From contig MU006127.1 of NCBI GenBank assembly GCA_010093705.1, positions 1 through 48,642 on the forward strand: DNA of 48,642 nt. The letters run 5' to 3'. The position numbers were made by a program, and so were the translations under genes. Shown piece by piece: positions 12,434-26,128 of this stretch. The notes beneath the pieces are model-generated. The model had not been told where the DNA came from. It did not search any database and was given only the letters and a program-made list of their open reading frames with translations. This stretch comes from Patellaria atrata CBS 101060 (taxonomy: Eukaryota; Ascomycota; Dothideomycetes; Patellariales; Patellariaceae). The stretch's first letter is position 1; the number at the start of each line of letters is the position of its first letter.

Positions 12434-15400
12434 TTAGGCGAACCCGAAGTATTCGCTTCCGGCTGTGATAGCAATCAAGAGCTGTTGCCTTAATGTCTCG
12501 TAGCTGTCGTATTCAGGAAGATCAAGTTCTATACCATAAATTAGCCACTTGATACATCAACAATGTCAAAATACAATTTACTTACGATTGAAACAGGTGT
12601 GCGAACTTGGTAACCTGTCTTTATTACCGTAATCTCTATGAATATTGAACCGACTGAAGCCATTCATACCCTCAAGCTCTTTGAAGCCGTTCAAAGGGAC
12701 CTTGCTAGTGCCGGTAACGAATTGCAAGAGCTTCGCGCGCTCTTCTTTATCGAATGAACGTACCGCTCGCCAGAACCATTGAATTTGAGGGGAAGCTGCT
12801 GTATAATTGTGGTACTCGGTGTTGTTCTTCCAATCGTCGACATCGATATCTGGGAGTCCAGAAATCAAAAGTTCTAGCTCTTGTTCGTTGAAGATTGCGA
12901 CTAGTTCCGCGGGAACGATGTCATGGAAACCTGGCATATATTAGATTCGTCCTATAGATCGGACAATGTGTTCACTTACCCTTCAAGAAATGCTCTAGTT
13001 GCTCCTTGACAGATCCTGTCAATTTATATTCCACCACGAGACGAACGTACTCCTGCTTATTCTCCTCGGTCACTGGAATATTTCGTCCATTCTCTATGAG
13101 ATCGATGACCTTTGTCTCGCCGAATGCATCTGCTTCAATCGAGAATGTTTCCACAATCAGATCGGTAATGTCATTCTCGAGCATCCATAGTAAGGACTTG
13201 TAGTAATCCAGATCGAGCGTTTCCATGTCCTTTATACTGACAGGTTTACCTAGGATGCGCTTGTAAACCGCGCGGCTGAAATGACAATCCAATACACGCC
13301 CTTCGTAGAGCGCTTTGCCTATGATGCGTCCGATAAATTCGAAGGACTTCAAGTGATGCTCTGGATTGATCCAACTGAACGGATTGGGATGGAAAGTAGT
13401 GCGATCGGATGCAACGGGATTGAATAAAGCATAATCTGGGTTAAACATCTGTCGTGCAAGCACTTGAAACCATTCCCTTGTCACGCCACCGGCGTCAACA
13501 CCCTCTTCCCCTTGGAAGCGGATACTCAGTTTTCCATATTTGATCTCATCGCCACTCTTGAAATAAAGATGTTTGTAAGAGTCTGAAAAGACCTGGTCTC
13601 TGCGGACAGAAAGTTGGAGCGGAACATGAGCTTGTCTAACCTCAGTTCGCGAATGAAGCTTGCGATTGAAATAGTTCCGCTTGTTATCGAATTCAAGGAC
13701 CTTGGAGTTCTTAACTAAGAGCGAGAAGGAACCGCTCATGAGTTTGGGGTTATGGCGGACTAAGTCGTTCAAAATCTTCCGATGCTCTTCCGTGAAGGAA
13801 AAGAACATGTTCTCCATGCGCGACTCGGGCGGTGGACTAGTCAAGGCGAATTCCTTTTGGCTGTGCAAAGTCTTGCTCAAAGGCATATCTTTCAGAGTTG
13901 TGTTCTTGCACACAACCATAAGAGCTTCGATCAAAGGTAGTAGGATGGTGGCAACATTGAACATATTTCCTCTTTGACGGATTGCACTAAGGCATTCGCT
14001 GAGTTTGCTCCATAGTGGGCCAAAAGTAGAATTTTCATATAAAGCAGTGAGCATATCCGCCTTCTGGTCCGAAGGAATGGCTTCTGCTCGAGTTGAGCTG
14101 GGCTTGTCTTTAGTATCAACACGCTTTGGATCAAATAGATAATCAAGCGCCGTCAAAACACGAAGTAATTTAGCCTGGTCAGAGCTAGCAGGAGAAAATT
14201 TGGTGAGGGCCATGCCTTGAACATCGGTCCCAGACTTCGCTTGGGAGATTTGAGTGACCAATTCTGCGAGATCAGTGAGAATTGAGTGACCAAGCTCTTG
14301 TGCTTGCTTAATCAACTCCTTTCCAAATACTTCTTTTGCATCGGGCAGTGCCGACATATTATTGATCATTGAAAGCGTATCCCTGAATGTCTTGCTACTG
14401 CATTCTCGAGCTGCGAGGATGTTCACCACGAGACAGAGGTTGTTCTCCGGAACTTCTGGTGGTATTAACATGCGTGTCTTCTTGCTCTTTTCTTCCTCGC
14501 GAGGTTGCGAGCCTGCTTCTCCTTTGGATTCGAAGTTAGTGGGCTCGGTATTGACAATTGCATCTAAACCTTCAGTTATGTCAGTTGGAGCTGGAATAGC
14601 AGTCGAGGACGACGTTGCATTAGCTTCGGCTTCAGTTACACTCGGTTGAGTATCAGTACCAGCATCCTGGGATGACCGTGCTTCGCGTTCTCCTTCAGGA
14701 GATGGTTCCTTATCCTTCTTCAGTAGCATATTGAGCGGTTGAGTAATATTCTGAAGCAAGGACACGAGCTGTTCCATGACTGAAGAGTTTTCAATGATGA
14801 GTTTACGATCAAGAAGGTTCAAAAGAGCATTTATAGGATAGCGTGATGCTTTGCTCTCTTTTCCTTTGCCTTTACGCGATGATCGTGACTTGAATCCAAC
14901 ACCCGTCTCATGTTCAGTGAGGAAGAACGATGGGATATGAGTGGAATTACTGTAAGTCAGATGTGATAACATGCTCAAACACTGTTGAACAACCATGATC
15001 GGTGACATTTCGCTGCTTGTGGAAAGTTGCCCAGTTTGAGTTCGTTTAAGTGGTTGGGGTGTCTTCTGAGCTGCTGGATGCTTCGCTCGAAGAGAAAGCT
15101 GAGCGAAACTCCTCTCCACTGCGTTTATATCCGCACTGCCATCTTGCAGAATGGACAATAAAATGGATATCACTTCTGCACGATTTTGACGATTCTCGCA
15201 GACGTCTTTTAAGATACCCTGAAGACTCTTTTGAGCACTACCCTGCTGCGGTACGAATAAAAGCCGCAAAAGTGTTGCGACACCAGCTTTGTCAAGCATT
15301 TGGATGACAGGGCGGGGCTTCTTCTTTTCGCCGGACTCGTTTGAATCGTCATTTCGGTCAATACCACGGTTTCGGCCGGCTCGGGACACGTCCATAAATT

Positions 15401-18400
15401 GATTCAAACGTCGATCACGACCAAGTTGCCGTGCTTCAAGTACGATGTCTTCTGGGAGATGTTGAAGAATATCGTCATCTTGTTCTAATAGTACAGCCTG
15501 CCGGAGGTGTGGATCTAACGATGCCAGAAAGCTTGCAGGATCCATGTCTTCTGCTTGAGGAGGAGGAGCATTACCATTGGCAGCTTGCCTCCGGCGAGCT
15601 TCTTCCCGCTCACGTCGGCGACGATCGTGTGCTTCTTGCTGAAGTAATTCTTCCCGAATATCAGGTGGAAGTGCTTCAAGAAATTCTCGGCTGATATCTG
15701 TGGGCTCTTGTCCTGCTGCGGCAGCTTGTGAGCGTTGTTCAGATACCTGAGCCATTAAGACCTCCTCTCTAAGTTCTTCGGGTAAAGCTTCTAGATATTC
15801 GAGATCTATACCCATCCCAGTAATGTCAAGTTCTCGACCACGTAAAGTGGTAGTTATTCGAGGTGTAGATTCGGAAGGTCCAGCTTCATTGGTCTCTTCT
15901 GTAGCCACGTTCTGAGTAGATTCCACACCCTCCATCTGCTGCCCTTCTGTAGGCTCGACATCAGACACGGAAATACCCTCTTGACGCTCTCGGGCGCGAG
16001 CTGCTTCTTCGGCAGCCTCCCGTTCCTCCCGTTCTCTCTTTTCTTTTGCTTCACGTTCTTCCTTTTCCGCCTTTTCTTTCGCGGCTGCTGCTTCCGCCTC
16101 TTCTTTTGCCTTCCTATTTCTTTCTTGGCGCTCCACTTCACGTTGTTTGAAAGCTTCGATTGAAGGCGGCACCAAAAGTCGAAGAACAGAGTTTGTTACT
16201 CTCTGACTCTTCTCTAGATGATTAGTGCCAAATAGAAGCCGTGCTTCCTCCTGCCAACGGCTGTTTGTTGACGCAGGGATGAAGGCCACCGATTGTGACG
16301 GATGGCCCCGTGAAGCGTGTGTAGGTAGATCATTCGCGCGTCTGAACTCTCTACGTAGGCTCTCGAGAGGTGGGAATCCAGCCATGGGAAGGTTACCTAT
16401 AGATATGTGTAAGGCACCGTTCCCATGATGGCCGAAAAGAGCATGGATCCCTCCGCTACGCTCCACTTGATTGATGAGATCTCCGATAATGGAAACTGGA
16501 CCATGACCTCTAGCTCCTCCGAAAAGACGAGGATCAATAGCATGCACCCAATCACTCATCGCTTCAAGGCGTCCGCTGAGCGGAGTAGAAGGATGACGAC
16601 CGGATCGCTGAAGGAGTGGGTTTGTTCCATCGTCCACTCCGCGAGTAGTGGGTCCTGTTGGGCCTGTGGGTCGAAATCGACCTCCTATATGACGACCGGT
16701 TGGTGGAAACATGGACCACGGATTATGTCTATCATGATGGTGATGATGGTGATGGCCTCCTCGCAAGTTGTTAGGGTTCATGTCCGGGTCAAGACCCCAC
16801 ATACCGTGATGTATATCGTCATCGTCTTCTTCATATCCACCTTCAAAGACAAGATCGTCACCGTCATAGTCTTCCTCATCCTCCTCATCCTCTTCTTCGT
16901 CGGGCATCTCATCTTCCAGGTATACTTCACGATCTAAAGCCATGTCGAGATTACCACCTTCGAGCTGGGCGAGGAGACCTCGCGGAGTATTGTCCCCCAG
17001 TACTTCCATGATCTCGTCAATATGTTGATGTCCGGGAAGTCCTGCTCCATCCTCAATATTATCTTGACTAATGAAATCCTCATCGTCTTCATCCGCCCAA
17101 TCTTCCTCATTTCCGTCATCCAAACTGTCCCCATCTTCTTCACCGGGGATTCTATCCAGGAGCTCAATGTCGGCACTCGCATCTTCATCATCCTCATCTA
17201 CGTCTTCGTCACTCATGTCTCCCTCTTCATCGTCATCTTGATCGCTCAGATCCTCATCGTCTTCCATGACTACTTCAACGTCCATCCCAACATCCCCAGA
17301 TAGTCCCTCGATAGGACCCATGCCTTCAATCTCTTCGTCTTCATCGCTAACGACGTCTTCGTCGGCATGAACGTCATCTTCTTCGTAATCCATTTCCTCA
17401 CCATATTCGTCCCCATACATGTCTTCATCATCATCGTCATCCGACGTCTCAGAATCAGACTCCTCATTTCTCCCGGGATCTAAAAGGCCCAGGGTGGAAT
17501 TTCGGAAAAGGTCTGGGGTTTCTTCCCGGCCTTCATTAAAATCAGAAACTGATGACGCAGTGGATATTTCGTCACCGTCAGTTGTCAGGCCAGGAACGGT
17601 CGAACTATCCGAAGAGACGCTTAGTTCTATGGCGGTTTGCGTAAGCGCTTTCAACGGGCGGAGTATGTACTTGACAGCACGCTTCGAGTTTGGAAAATTC
17701 AAGTCAATATCGGCAATTGAATTTGTTAGTGCGCCGATAAAATTCTTTTCGTACATAATCTTAGCGAGCTGTTTTTGCGAAGTGTAGTACACCTCGTGGC
17801 TATGGGGAGATGTGTCATTGGGATTAAGCTTGCCCATCAACGCTTTCGTGAATAGATCAGCAAGAGTCAATAACCTAGAGTATTTCATGTCGAGAGGCTC
17901 CGTTGAGGAATTAGCATCTTTAAATGCTTTAAGGGCGTGCTCCAGTACAAATTTCCGCACATAGAAGAGTTCTGGGTCCCCCTCATTGTTGATGGTCTCT
18001 GACACATCCGATTTATGCTCACTGGTCTTATCCGTAAGTGCAACGACGACTGCTGTTGCCCATCCTGAGGTTGCAAGTTTCTTCTTAAAGCTAAGATCCC
18101 CGTCGTGATTGAGAGAGCCGACGGGTAGCAAGGAAGTTAAAAGATAGTTGAGCACTCCAGATCGGGGTTTCGAAGGGGTAGTAGCCTGAGGGTCCGCCTT
18201 CCTAGAAAAATTGATGAATTCTACTTTCGTACGATTGTAGGAAGAGAGTAGTTCAGTAAGACATTGTAGAATAAAACATCTATATATGTATATCGGATGT
18301 TGATCTGCTTTGAAGTCTGATCGTTCGGTCTTCTTTTGTTCTGAAGTAGAATCGCTTTCAGAAGGCGGGACGGAGACATTGTCAGCATTCGTCATTTCTA

Positions 18401-21400
18401 TATCGACATTGTTAGAAGTGTTCGACGGTGTTTGATCTAGCTGTTCTTTATCTTCCACATCCTTGTAAGCGAGTAACTCGCAAAGGAGATAATGGATGAC
18501 ACCATCAGGATTCTCCACAACCGGGTGTTTGAGATCTCCATGCTTTGGTTTATCTTCTTGTTCTGTCTTTTGCTCTGTAGATGGCTTAGCCTCATCCGCT
18601 TCGTTACCAGTGCTTATAACACCTGTCCCATCGGCAGATTCGACGCGCTGCTGCAAATTTGAATCATCAATCTCAGTATCCTTTTTCTTCAATGCAAGTG
18701 TTTGGGGTCGCTGGTTAGGATCATAGCGCGGGATCTCAAGTTTCTCGTTCGTGACCTCGACAAAAATGTCAGGAGAGCGAAGCACTAAATGATACATTTG
18801 TCGAATGTAGCTCGATGTGTCTATGGAACGACGCTGTTGCTGCTCAAACATAATCTGCACCTCGGTGCGCATAATATGACGAAGGGTATCATCATCTTCG
18901 ACAATATGTCTCAATATGAGCATGAAAGAGCTTTGAAGCCGCTCGGTTGTACTTCCGGCAAGCTGTTTGATCATCAGGAAGAGCCTCTGGATATTCCGTT
19001 TCTCACCAAACCGGGATGATATTTGTCTGTTACGGGTGAGAATGACAAGGACACGAACAATTGAGAGAGCGAGGGATGCATCTTTTCCAATTCGAGGTAA
19101 TACTTCGACTACGGCGTCAAAAAGCTGAAGCTTTTCCTCCTGAGAGATCACAGATTCAGGAACATCAATTGCAGATGTATCCTCCAGTAGCACTTCATTG
19201 GTAGGGGGGGGAATCCAATGGATTTGTTGAGGTTGCACATCTTCCGCTAATAGACGCTCCACGATGAGCAGTACGTGTCCTATCCATGGCGATGAGGTCT
19301 CCGGTTTATCGCTTGAGGTCACCCGGATAAAACTGATTAAAGAACCAAAGGAATCTTTCAGTTGCTCCAACGCAGCTTCATAGAATGGTTTATTCTGAAT
19401 TATAAGAGCCAATAAATGAGCGTATGATGATATTTTCTTGCTATCCGGATTGGTGTCTTCGTCTACCTGCAGGGAGATCAGGGACTGTACTAAGGTCTCT
19501 CCAATGTCGGATCGCATGCTCGCAGAATCTGAAGCCTTGCTAACCGCCGCGGTAATGAGATCAGTGAGCTCGAAAGTCACATTATCATGCACATTAAGAA
19601 CGTCAAGCGCTCGCTCGATCAAATTCGATCGGATCTGAGATCGCTGTGCATCCAAGTCGTCAACTGTAATCACATCTGAAAGCTTGCTCGCTTCTGTTCC
19701 GTTTTCGGCAATAGGTACAGCCTGGCGGTCCAGAAAACTGCCAGTATTGAGAAGCATAGTGAGAGCGTCACCATTATTGGAAATGAGAGGAATCGGAGGT
19801 ACGAAATCATCCGTGGACGCGTCGTCCGTAGATGGAGCTTGCTCATCGGAAGGCTGGAGGTCTCTGGTTTGCGACGAAGTAGTTTCATCTGCTCCGAGAG
19901 CATCATCAGTGACTGGAGGCTGTGCCGTACGGACGTTGTTTGGACTTGAGTCGTTCAATCGTGATTGCATTGGAAGCATATTTTCAGGTATCGGGTTTCG
20001 TGGCAGTCCAGGTTCGCGCTTGTAAGCAACGCAGTAATCTCGAGCAGTATTCAGTGTGTCAGAGCATCGATACAATGCTTCCCTCGCAAGGTCTTCGGGG
20101 TAACCTTCATCTTTGAGCTTCTGTAAGTCCCCTTGGTTACGTAGTTTCCAAGTGCGCCATGTAGGCTTTGAGCGTTGAGGAACTTTGTCTGAAGATCGAT
20201 ATGCGCCTTGCTCTGTGTCACTTTCTAGAACCGTTCGAAGTATCTCAATGGTAGTCTTTACGATGGATGTTGTAGCCTTGTCCATCAAAGGTGACTCCCA
20301 AAGCTTTTGTACGGGAGTGATAACGGCCATACGAAGTTCAACGAGAAATTGAGCTGGTATGAAGACCTCCGAACGATCTCGTTCCTGGTTAGTTCTGGAT
20401 TGCATTGCCTGGGTTTGGGTCGATTCATTGACAACCTTTGATGAAATTATCTGCGAGTAAAAACTCAGGATAATCTTAATACCTCCAAAAGCTAGATTTG
20501 TCAGTCCCTCTTTATCAGCTTCGGGCTGTTGATTATCATCTTGTGAATTGAGGGCTTCAGCCTTTTGGAAAAAGGTCTCAAGGATCTCCGATAATACTTC
20601 AAGTCCTCCCTGGGTTTTGAAGGCTTGTAAAACTAACGTCAATAGGCTAACTGGCTGAGAATAGCCACGTTCCCCTGAAAGTTCTGTTCGTATCAGCGGG
20701 GACTTGACAAACTCATTTTTAAGGGGAAACATACTATCTATCATAACTTGAGAAATCGAGCTTAAGGTGACAATTAAGTAGGCATAACGATCTCTGTCAG
20801 AAGCAGCATTCTTCGCTATCAAAAAACGAAGATGATCAAGAACTACCCGGGAGAGTTGTTCAGCCACAATTGTCGCATTCTGCTTCTGGTACGAGTCGCC
20901 GGTCCTCCGTAGTAGTAAGAGCTTCCCAAGAGCTTGGAAAAAAGGAGTGATGGTAGTTGGTACCTGGCTAAGGAGATAACGGAGAGTTCGGGTATTCTTG
21001 AATTGGGCTGAGGATTTGTCAACGTCCGAAGTGGCAGATGGTTGCATTGCAGTCGAACTATTTCCACCTGAGGACGGTTGAGTGTTCTCTGAGCCTAGTG
21101 GGTCAGTTTCATCTGCAGCTGACAAAGAAATTCCGAGCACATTGTCAGCTTCTTCCGTGCCAAAGCCAAAAGGTCGCCGGATCCTCGTTGCACTCTCCCA
21201 GTTGGGGGACATACTCCGTTGTAGTAGAATCTCCTCCCATACACATCGTCGCTGAAGCTGCCCTAAGCTCTCAATGAGCCGAGCATACAAGTCCGCTAGA
21301 TTAACCTGAGTGAACAGGTTTTGATGGGACCGGTGAGTGAAAGCTTGGTGCTGAAAAGTGTGAGCTAGCGCTTGACAGAGAGTGTGGACTGTCACGAGAG

Positions 21401-24400
21401 CTTTGACAAAAGTAGTGCCCTTATCCACAATCCTGCGAGCCGACTCATTCAACTGATCGTAATTAACCCCGTTAGTGAACATAGAGAAGAAAGCAGACTC
21501 CTCGTTGTGGTTGAACACAGAATCTAGGTGATCCAAAGCGTTCTGCGCCCGCTTTATAATCAATGGTAAAGCAAGTTGTGGCTTTTGTTCGACTAGCATT
21601 GAGATGACTCGACTGATTTCATCCCCAGGGCCATTGACCTGATCTTGAAAATCGTACGGTAGACATGGTAAAGATGCGTAACCGAGTAGATCCTCAAGCC
21701 CACCAGCCTCTATAAAGGAGGAACAAAGGTTGTTTGAAAAGAATCCCCCTAAAAATCGACAGACTACGTTAATATACTGCACGGTTGTAGGGGATCCTTC
21801 GGCTGATTCAGTCTCAACCACTTCATCAATTATCACCTGGGACTCTATCAGAGGATTACTGAGGGTCGATGAATCTGCGTCTTGCATGGTCACATCCTTA
21901 GGATCATACTTCTCAGAAGATTCCATTTGAAGTCGCTTTTCCTTGTGGATTGGGCCTTCCAGACCGCTCAATGAAGATCGACCGCCGGCGACACAAACAA
22001 TACCGTCGCTCTTTTGATACCACAACTTTGCCCCGACACCTTGGTTAATAGCTTTAGAAAAGCACAGACTGCCGACACGTTGGATCATTGTACGGACAGC
22101 GCGCAAGATCGATGATTTGAGCTCAGGATGATGTCTCACCAACTCATCGAAGGAGCCGCCTAACGCGTTTGGTCCATCGAGCTCTTGTTCCAAAATCTTG
22201 ACGTGATCAGGGCTCTCGAAGATCTCAAAGAAACTGGCCAGTGCACCAGAGTCCTTGAATAGGCGCATACCGGCAGTGTTCAAGCAAATTGCACCGAAAG
22301 CTTGAGGAATAACGCTCATAGTTTCTCCATTAGGGAGTATACCACGAGCCAAATCCCGAGATGAACCTGGGTCAGAATCACTGGGTTGCTGGTCATAGCT
22401 CACGGTCGCAGCTTCTCCGGCGCTACGCATTTCGCCATCATTAGTGTCCAAACTCATATTCTGTTCGGAGGTTGATTCCTCCATGTTGGATATCGACTTC
22501 TGAGTTACCGCTTCCAGAAAGGCTGTGCTGAGTCCAGCTTCGGCAATAACGGCATAACTTGTTGGTTCATTATGTATGAAATTGCTAAGTATGGCTACTG
22601 ACGAGCTCCAGACATTTGAGCCAAATATCCTAGCGTTACTGAGAACGATGCGAAGGGCCTTAAGAAGCTGTGGCGAATCGATTAGATTTCGCAAGAGCCG
22701 GTCGAAATTTCCCCCACTGTGAGACATCATATGGATCATGAACTTGAAGAGCCATCGGAGTGTCTGCTGCTGATGATAGGGAATCTGGTAGTCCGTGAGC
22801 TGGGTCTTGTATTCATCGGGCATGCCTTGACTAGCTTGGGCGCGAGAATGCGAAGTCTCGACCTCGAATGCGGTCAGATCAGCGACGATGTCAAGACCCT
22901 TCGCATTAACCAGAGATTGGAAAGCGTCCTTGATATTGAAGATATGGAGATCCAGAAAATTTAGAACCTTAGGATATGTTTGCTCTGCTTTACTAGTCCG
23001 GAATTTGAGAATCTCAATTAAGATATCGATCAACCCTGCCGAAATCATAGCCTCCCCTGTGCGCTGAGGTGAGTTGGGGAGACTGTTGAGTAAAGAGAAC
23101 AAAGCTTCTCTCCAATCATCCTTGTTATTGATATCCGCATGATCACCGGCGTTTTCGTTATCATTCTCCAGTTCCGCAACAGCTTTACGAAGAACGTAAA
23201 ATAAAACACCATGATTGACATTGACACTAAGCGCAGCACACACATCAAGCATTCTTGACTTGTGCTTGAGCAAGGCGTCCAAGGTTGTGAGTGCTAAAGC
23301 CTGGACGTTTCGGGAAACGGTAGAATTGCTATTGCCGGGAGGATGAACCAACTCAGCAAGTTGGTAAGCAAGTTGAAACCGCCGTGGTTCCTCGGAGTCC
23401 TGTTGCAAGATCTTCGTTCGAAAGGTTTCTTCGCCATATATATACGCAAGATTTGATATAGCAAGCAATCGGATAGAAACGAGATCTTCTCTGGTTGGTG
23501 CTCCTGAAGTTAAAGCTTGTGCACTCCGTATCCTATGCAGTAATTCATACCTGGAAGTGGTCGGGACCTGAGAGATATATGACGCCACTAACTCATAAAC
23601 TGGAGTGCTAAGAATCATTTCGGGTGTTATCTCGAGGGATTTCGGACCAGCAGATCGCGCATTATCAGATCCCTTCGCTGTCGCTGAGGGCGGAGTATTC
23701 GGAGATTCATTTAACGAGGAACGACCTTGGCGTGATAATTGATGTGGGCTAAGGTTTGAGGTGCGGCGAACAGGGGTCGGTGTCGTCGGGAAAAAATTGT
23801 CAGGTCCAGTCTGGGAACCTGATCCAATTGTAGAATCCGCTAGCGTAGATTCATAATAGGATAACTGGACATTACCAAAGTCAGCCCAAACGGTGTCTGG
23901 GTAGACCTTCTCCTTGACTAATGAAACTAGGTCAGTTGGACGGATTGGGTCTTGCAAACCACCTGCAGACATGTGCGTCACTTTGTCTTTCCCTTTACCA
24001 AGAGGAGTGGCGCCGGAGGGATTAACAACTGAGGCCTTACTGAATGGAGATGCCAGTTTCTGGACATTATCCAAGTTGATGTTGTAGTGATTAGCCAGCA
24101 GAATTGATGGAACATGCGTAGTTGTCATACGATTCCGTTGACCGTGATATCGTTGCGCAAGTCTTAAGGTCAGACGAAGTGTTGCGTTCAACAGAGAGAG
24201 TGACGTTGTATTGAGGAGATCATTAAGGTGGCTGCTGCTGGAATACAAACTTCGGTTCCCACAATTTTCGTATAGGATCTTGGTAAAAGAAAGAATACTC
24301 TCGACAAGGTCTCTATCTCCTTCCTCTTGGAATCCGAGTTTCATCAAGATATCCAGAGAAACGAATTCATTCGAACCAGTACCGTTGTGATCACCATCGC

Positions 24401-24727
24401 CTTTCTGTAAAAGCTTCCTGCTGAAGGGTTGGGCTTGAGGGCCGCTATTCAGTCCATATTCGATGTTGAACAGCTCAAGTATATGATCAAACCTATTGAG
24501 AACGGGAATCCAATGATACATATCGCCCCGAGGAAAAGGCCATCTCCGAGGGAATGACGATAAATGTGATGGTAATTGGTGTAGAGGAATCTCAAGCGCG
24601 AATTGAATAAACTCAGCTAGGGCGGGAGACTAAAGATGTAAGCATTGAAACGTAAGCTGGAATTCTGATAGCACGATACCAAAGTAGCCTCATGCCTTGA
24701 TGTGGCAGTTTTCTTGATTTTCCCCAT
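12434..24727 (-). CDS. TOM1: Giant HECT-type E3 ubiquitin ligase, Tom1/HUWE1 family
   Basis: Four exons, 4045 residues: 24727-24680, 24629-12980, 12930-12586 and 12528-12434. The introns are 50, 49 and 57 bp. The 16-codon first exon ([16 protein letters not shown]) and the last exon (ending SEYFGFA) are too short to stand out as ORFs, but both match the family ends. Order of parts: N-terminal armadillo-like DUF908/DUF913 regions (about 100-850); a UBA-like segment near 1515-1560 ([19 protein letters not shown]); a very acidic stretch at about 2400-2600; a seven-histidine run near 2650; ubiquitin-binding DUF4414-like repeats near 2960-3080 ([13 protein letters not shown] and [13 protein letters not shown]); and the HECT domain from about 3660. 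The catalytic cysteine is C4012 in SSHTCFNQLDLP, just before the last intron. The protein accepts ubiquitin from an E2 as a thioester and transfers it to substrates. Family roles include quality control of excess ribosomal proteins and histones, mRNA export and DNA-damage response. Confidence 0.97.
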
Positions 24728-25750
24728 CGTGACAAGATTCACAAATCAACTCCTTCCACCAACTCTAGATGTTGCGGCCAGCTAGAAACGATTTGTTGTC
24801 CGCATGTGATGGGCCAACTGGAGATGTAGAGCGTCAAACTGGGCCGTCTGGGAATGGGGGGTGGTGTCCAATACGAAATTTAGTTGGTGGGGCAAAGAGT
24901 GCGGCAGAAGCTGAAGAGGAGCTCTACTTAGCTGATAGTAGAAGGTTAGGTGATTGAATCGTGCCTTGATTGGATTCAAAAGCTGCGATTTATGAAAGAC
25001 ATGCGTAAATTTGAAAACGACTAAGAGGTCAACGGTGCAGGCGCTTTCCCTAGGTCGTATATGAAGAAGTGGAATTTAGGCGGAGCTTGCAGCTTGGGTA
25101 TAAAGAGTGAGAAGTTTTAGGTATGTGTGCGATGTAGGAAAGAAAGAAGTGGCGATGGTGGGTGTGAGGTCGTTCAAGAATAAGTTCGCGGTTGACAAGG
25201 TCAACTCAGAAGCTTGAGAAACATTGCCGCGAGCGCCAAGCATCGCCGTTAGGCAATCGTCATTCTCACTCCGCTAATAACCCGTACATTTCAACCAGAA
25301 CACGACTCTTTCACATAAGTCGATATTTCTACGTTATAGAGTAGTAATGTTGTTACATATTGGTTACTATTGATTCAAAAAAGAATATTTCCAGCACATG
25401 AACGAGGTGCCGCTCGAAGGAAAGAGCCCAAAGATTTGGAGGTTTTCCCCTTAGGTGCTTCTACATTATCAGTTGAATGATTTGCGGATATATAATAAGC
25501 TATCTAGACATCTCCGACTGACGGTTCTCATATTGCTTCCTGAAAAGAGATCCAGAATTACCAGTTTAACCCTGAGTAACAGCATGCCCGATACCAAACT
25601 TCCAGGATATAGTTATGCATCGACAACACACCGTGAACTAGATAATAGCCTATCATTCGGAGATAATATGACGCTTCGCCCACATCTTCTATGAAGAAGC
25701 TGCCGGGATAATGGTTGATCTGAAAGAGTGGCAATGTTTTCCCACAAAAC
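24728..25750. other. Intergenic stretch between TOM1 and the BLOC-1 subunit gene
   Basis: This contains the TOM1 promoter and the 3' flank of the next gene. Short ORFs here have no recognisable protein character. No repeat or RNA gene was seen. Confidence 0.4.
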
Positions 25751-26128
25751 TCAAAGTGAGGAAGATCCATTAACTGGATGTCCATTGCTCTTCGCGGATG
25801 CTTCCTCTTCAGCCAGTCGCAATGTCTCCTCTAGAACAAGTAGATCTCTTTCCATAAGTTCGGCCCAGTTCTGCGCATCCCCAATCTCATTGAGTCGCTT
25901 GGTGCTTGTATCTACAAGCTTTGTCCACTGCGCAGTCTGCTTTGCTAACGCCGCAGTCTGTTTCGCCAGCTCCTTCTCTTGTTTCGCAATTGCTGCAGAA
26001 TTCGAATGAAGGTCGGAGGCTCTGGTACGAATTTCGGCGTCTACTGAGTGACCAACTGAGGAGAGGGATGCGATGACCGCAGCGCGAGCTTCGGCTGTGC
26101 GCTGGGTGCTATTGTTGTCGGAGGGCAT
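25751..26128 (-). CDS. BLS1: BLOC-1 subunit 1 (GCN5L1/BLOS1-type) homologue
   Basis: A single-exon gene of 125 residues, the size typical of the family. The central part is a heptad-rich helix (residues about 25-110). It contains ALAKQTAQWTKLVD followed by RLNEIGDAQNWAELMERDL, which align with animal BLOC1S1/GCN5L1 (QFAKQTGQW, LKEIGDVENWARSIELDM). In yeast the BLOC-1 complex acts on endosomes in receptor balance and Rab5 (Vps21) regulation; in animals it is needed for lysosome-related organelles. There is no signal peptide or membrane span, so it is probably a peripheral cytosolic coiled-coil subunit. It lies upstream of TOM1 on the same strand, with no evident functional link. Confidence 0.85.
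   Translation of the reverse strand: MPSDNNSTQRTAEARAAVIASLSSVGHSVDAEIRTRASDLHSNSAAIAKQEKELAKQTAALAKQTAQWTKLVDTSTKRLNEIGDAQNWAELMERDLLVLEETLRLAEEEASAKSNGHPVNGSSSL

Noticed and set aside
15981-17787. Several plus-strand frames opposite the TOM1 acidic and coiled regions
   Set aside because: They are antisense to GAG/GAT-rich codons, which rarely give stops in reverse. No motifs.
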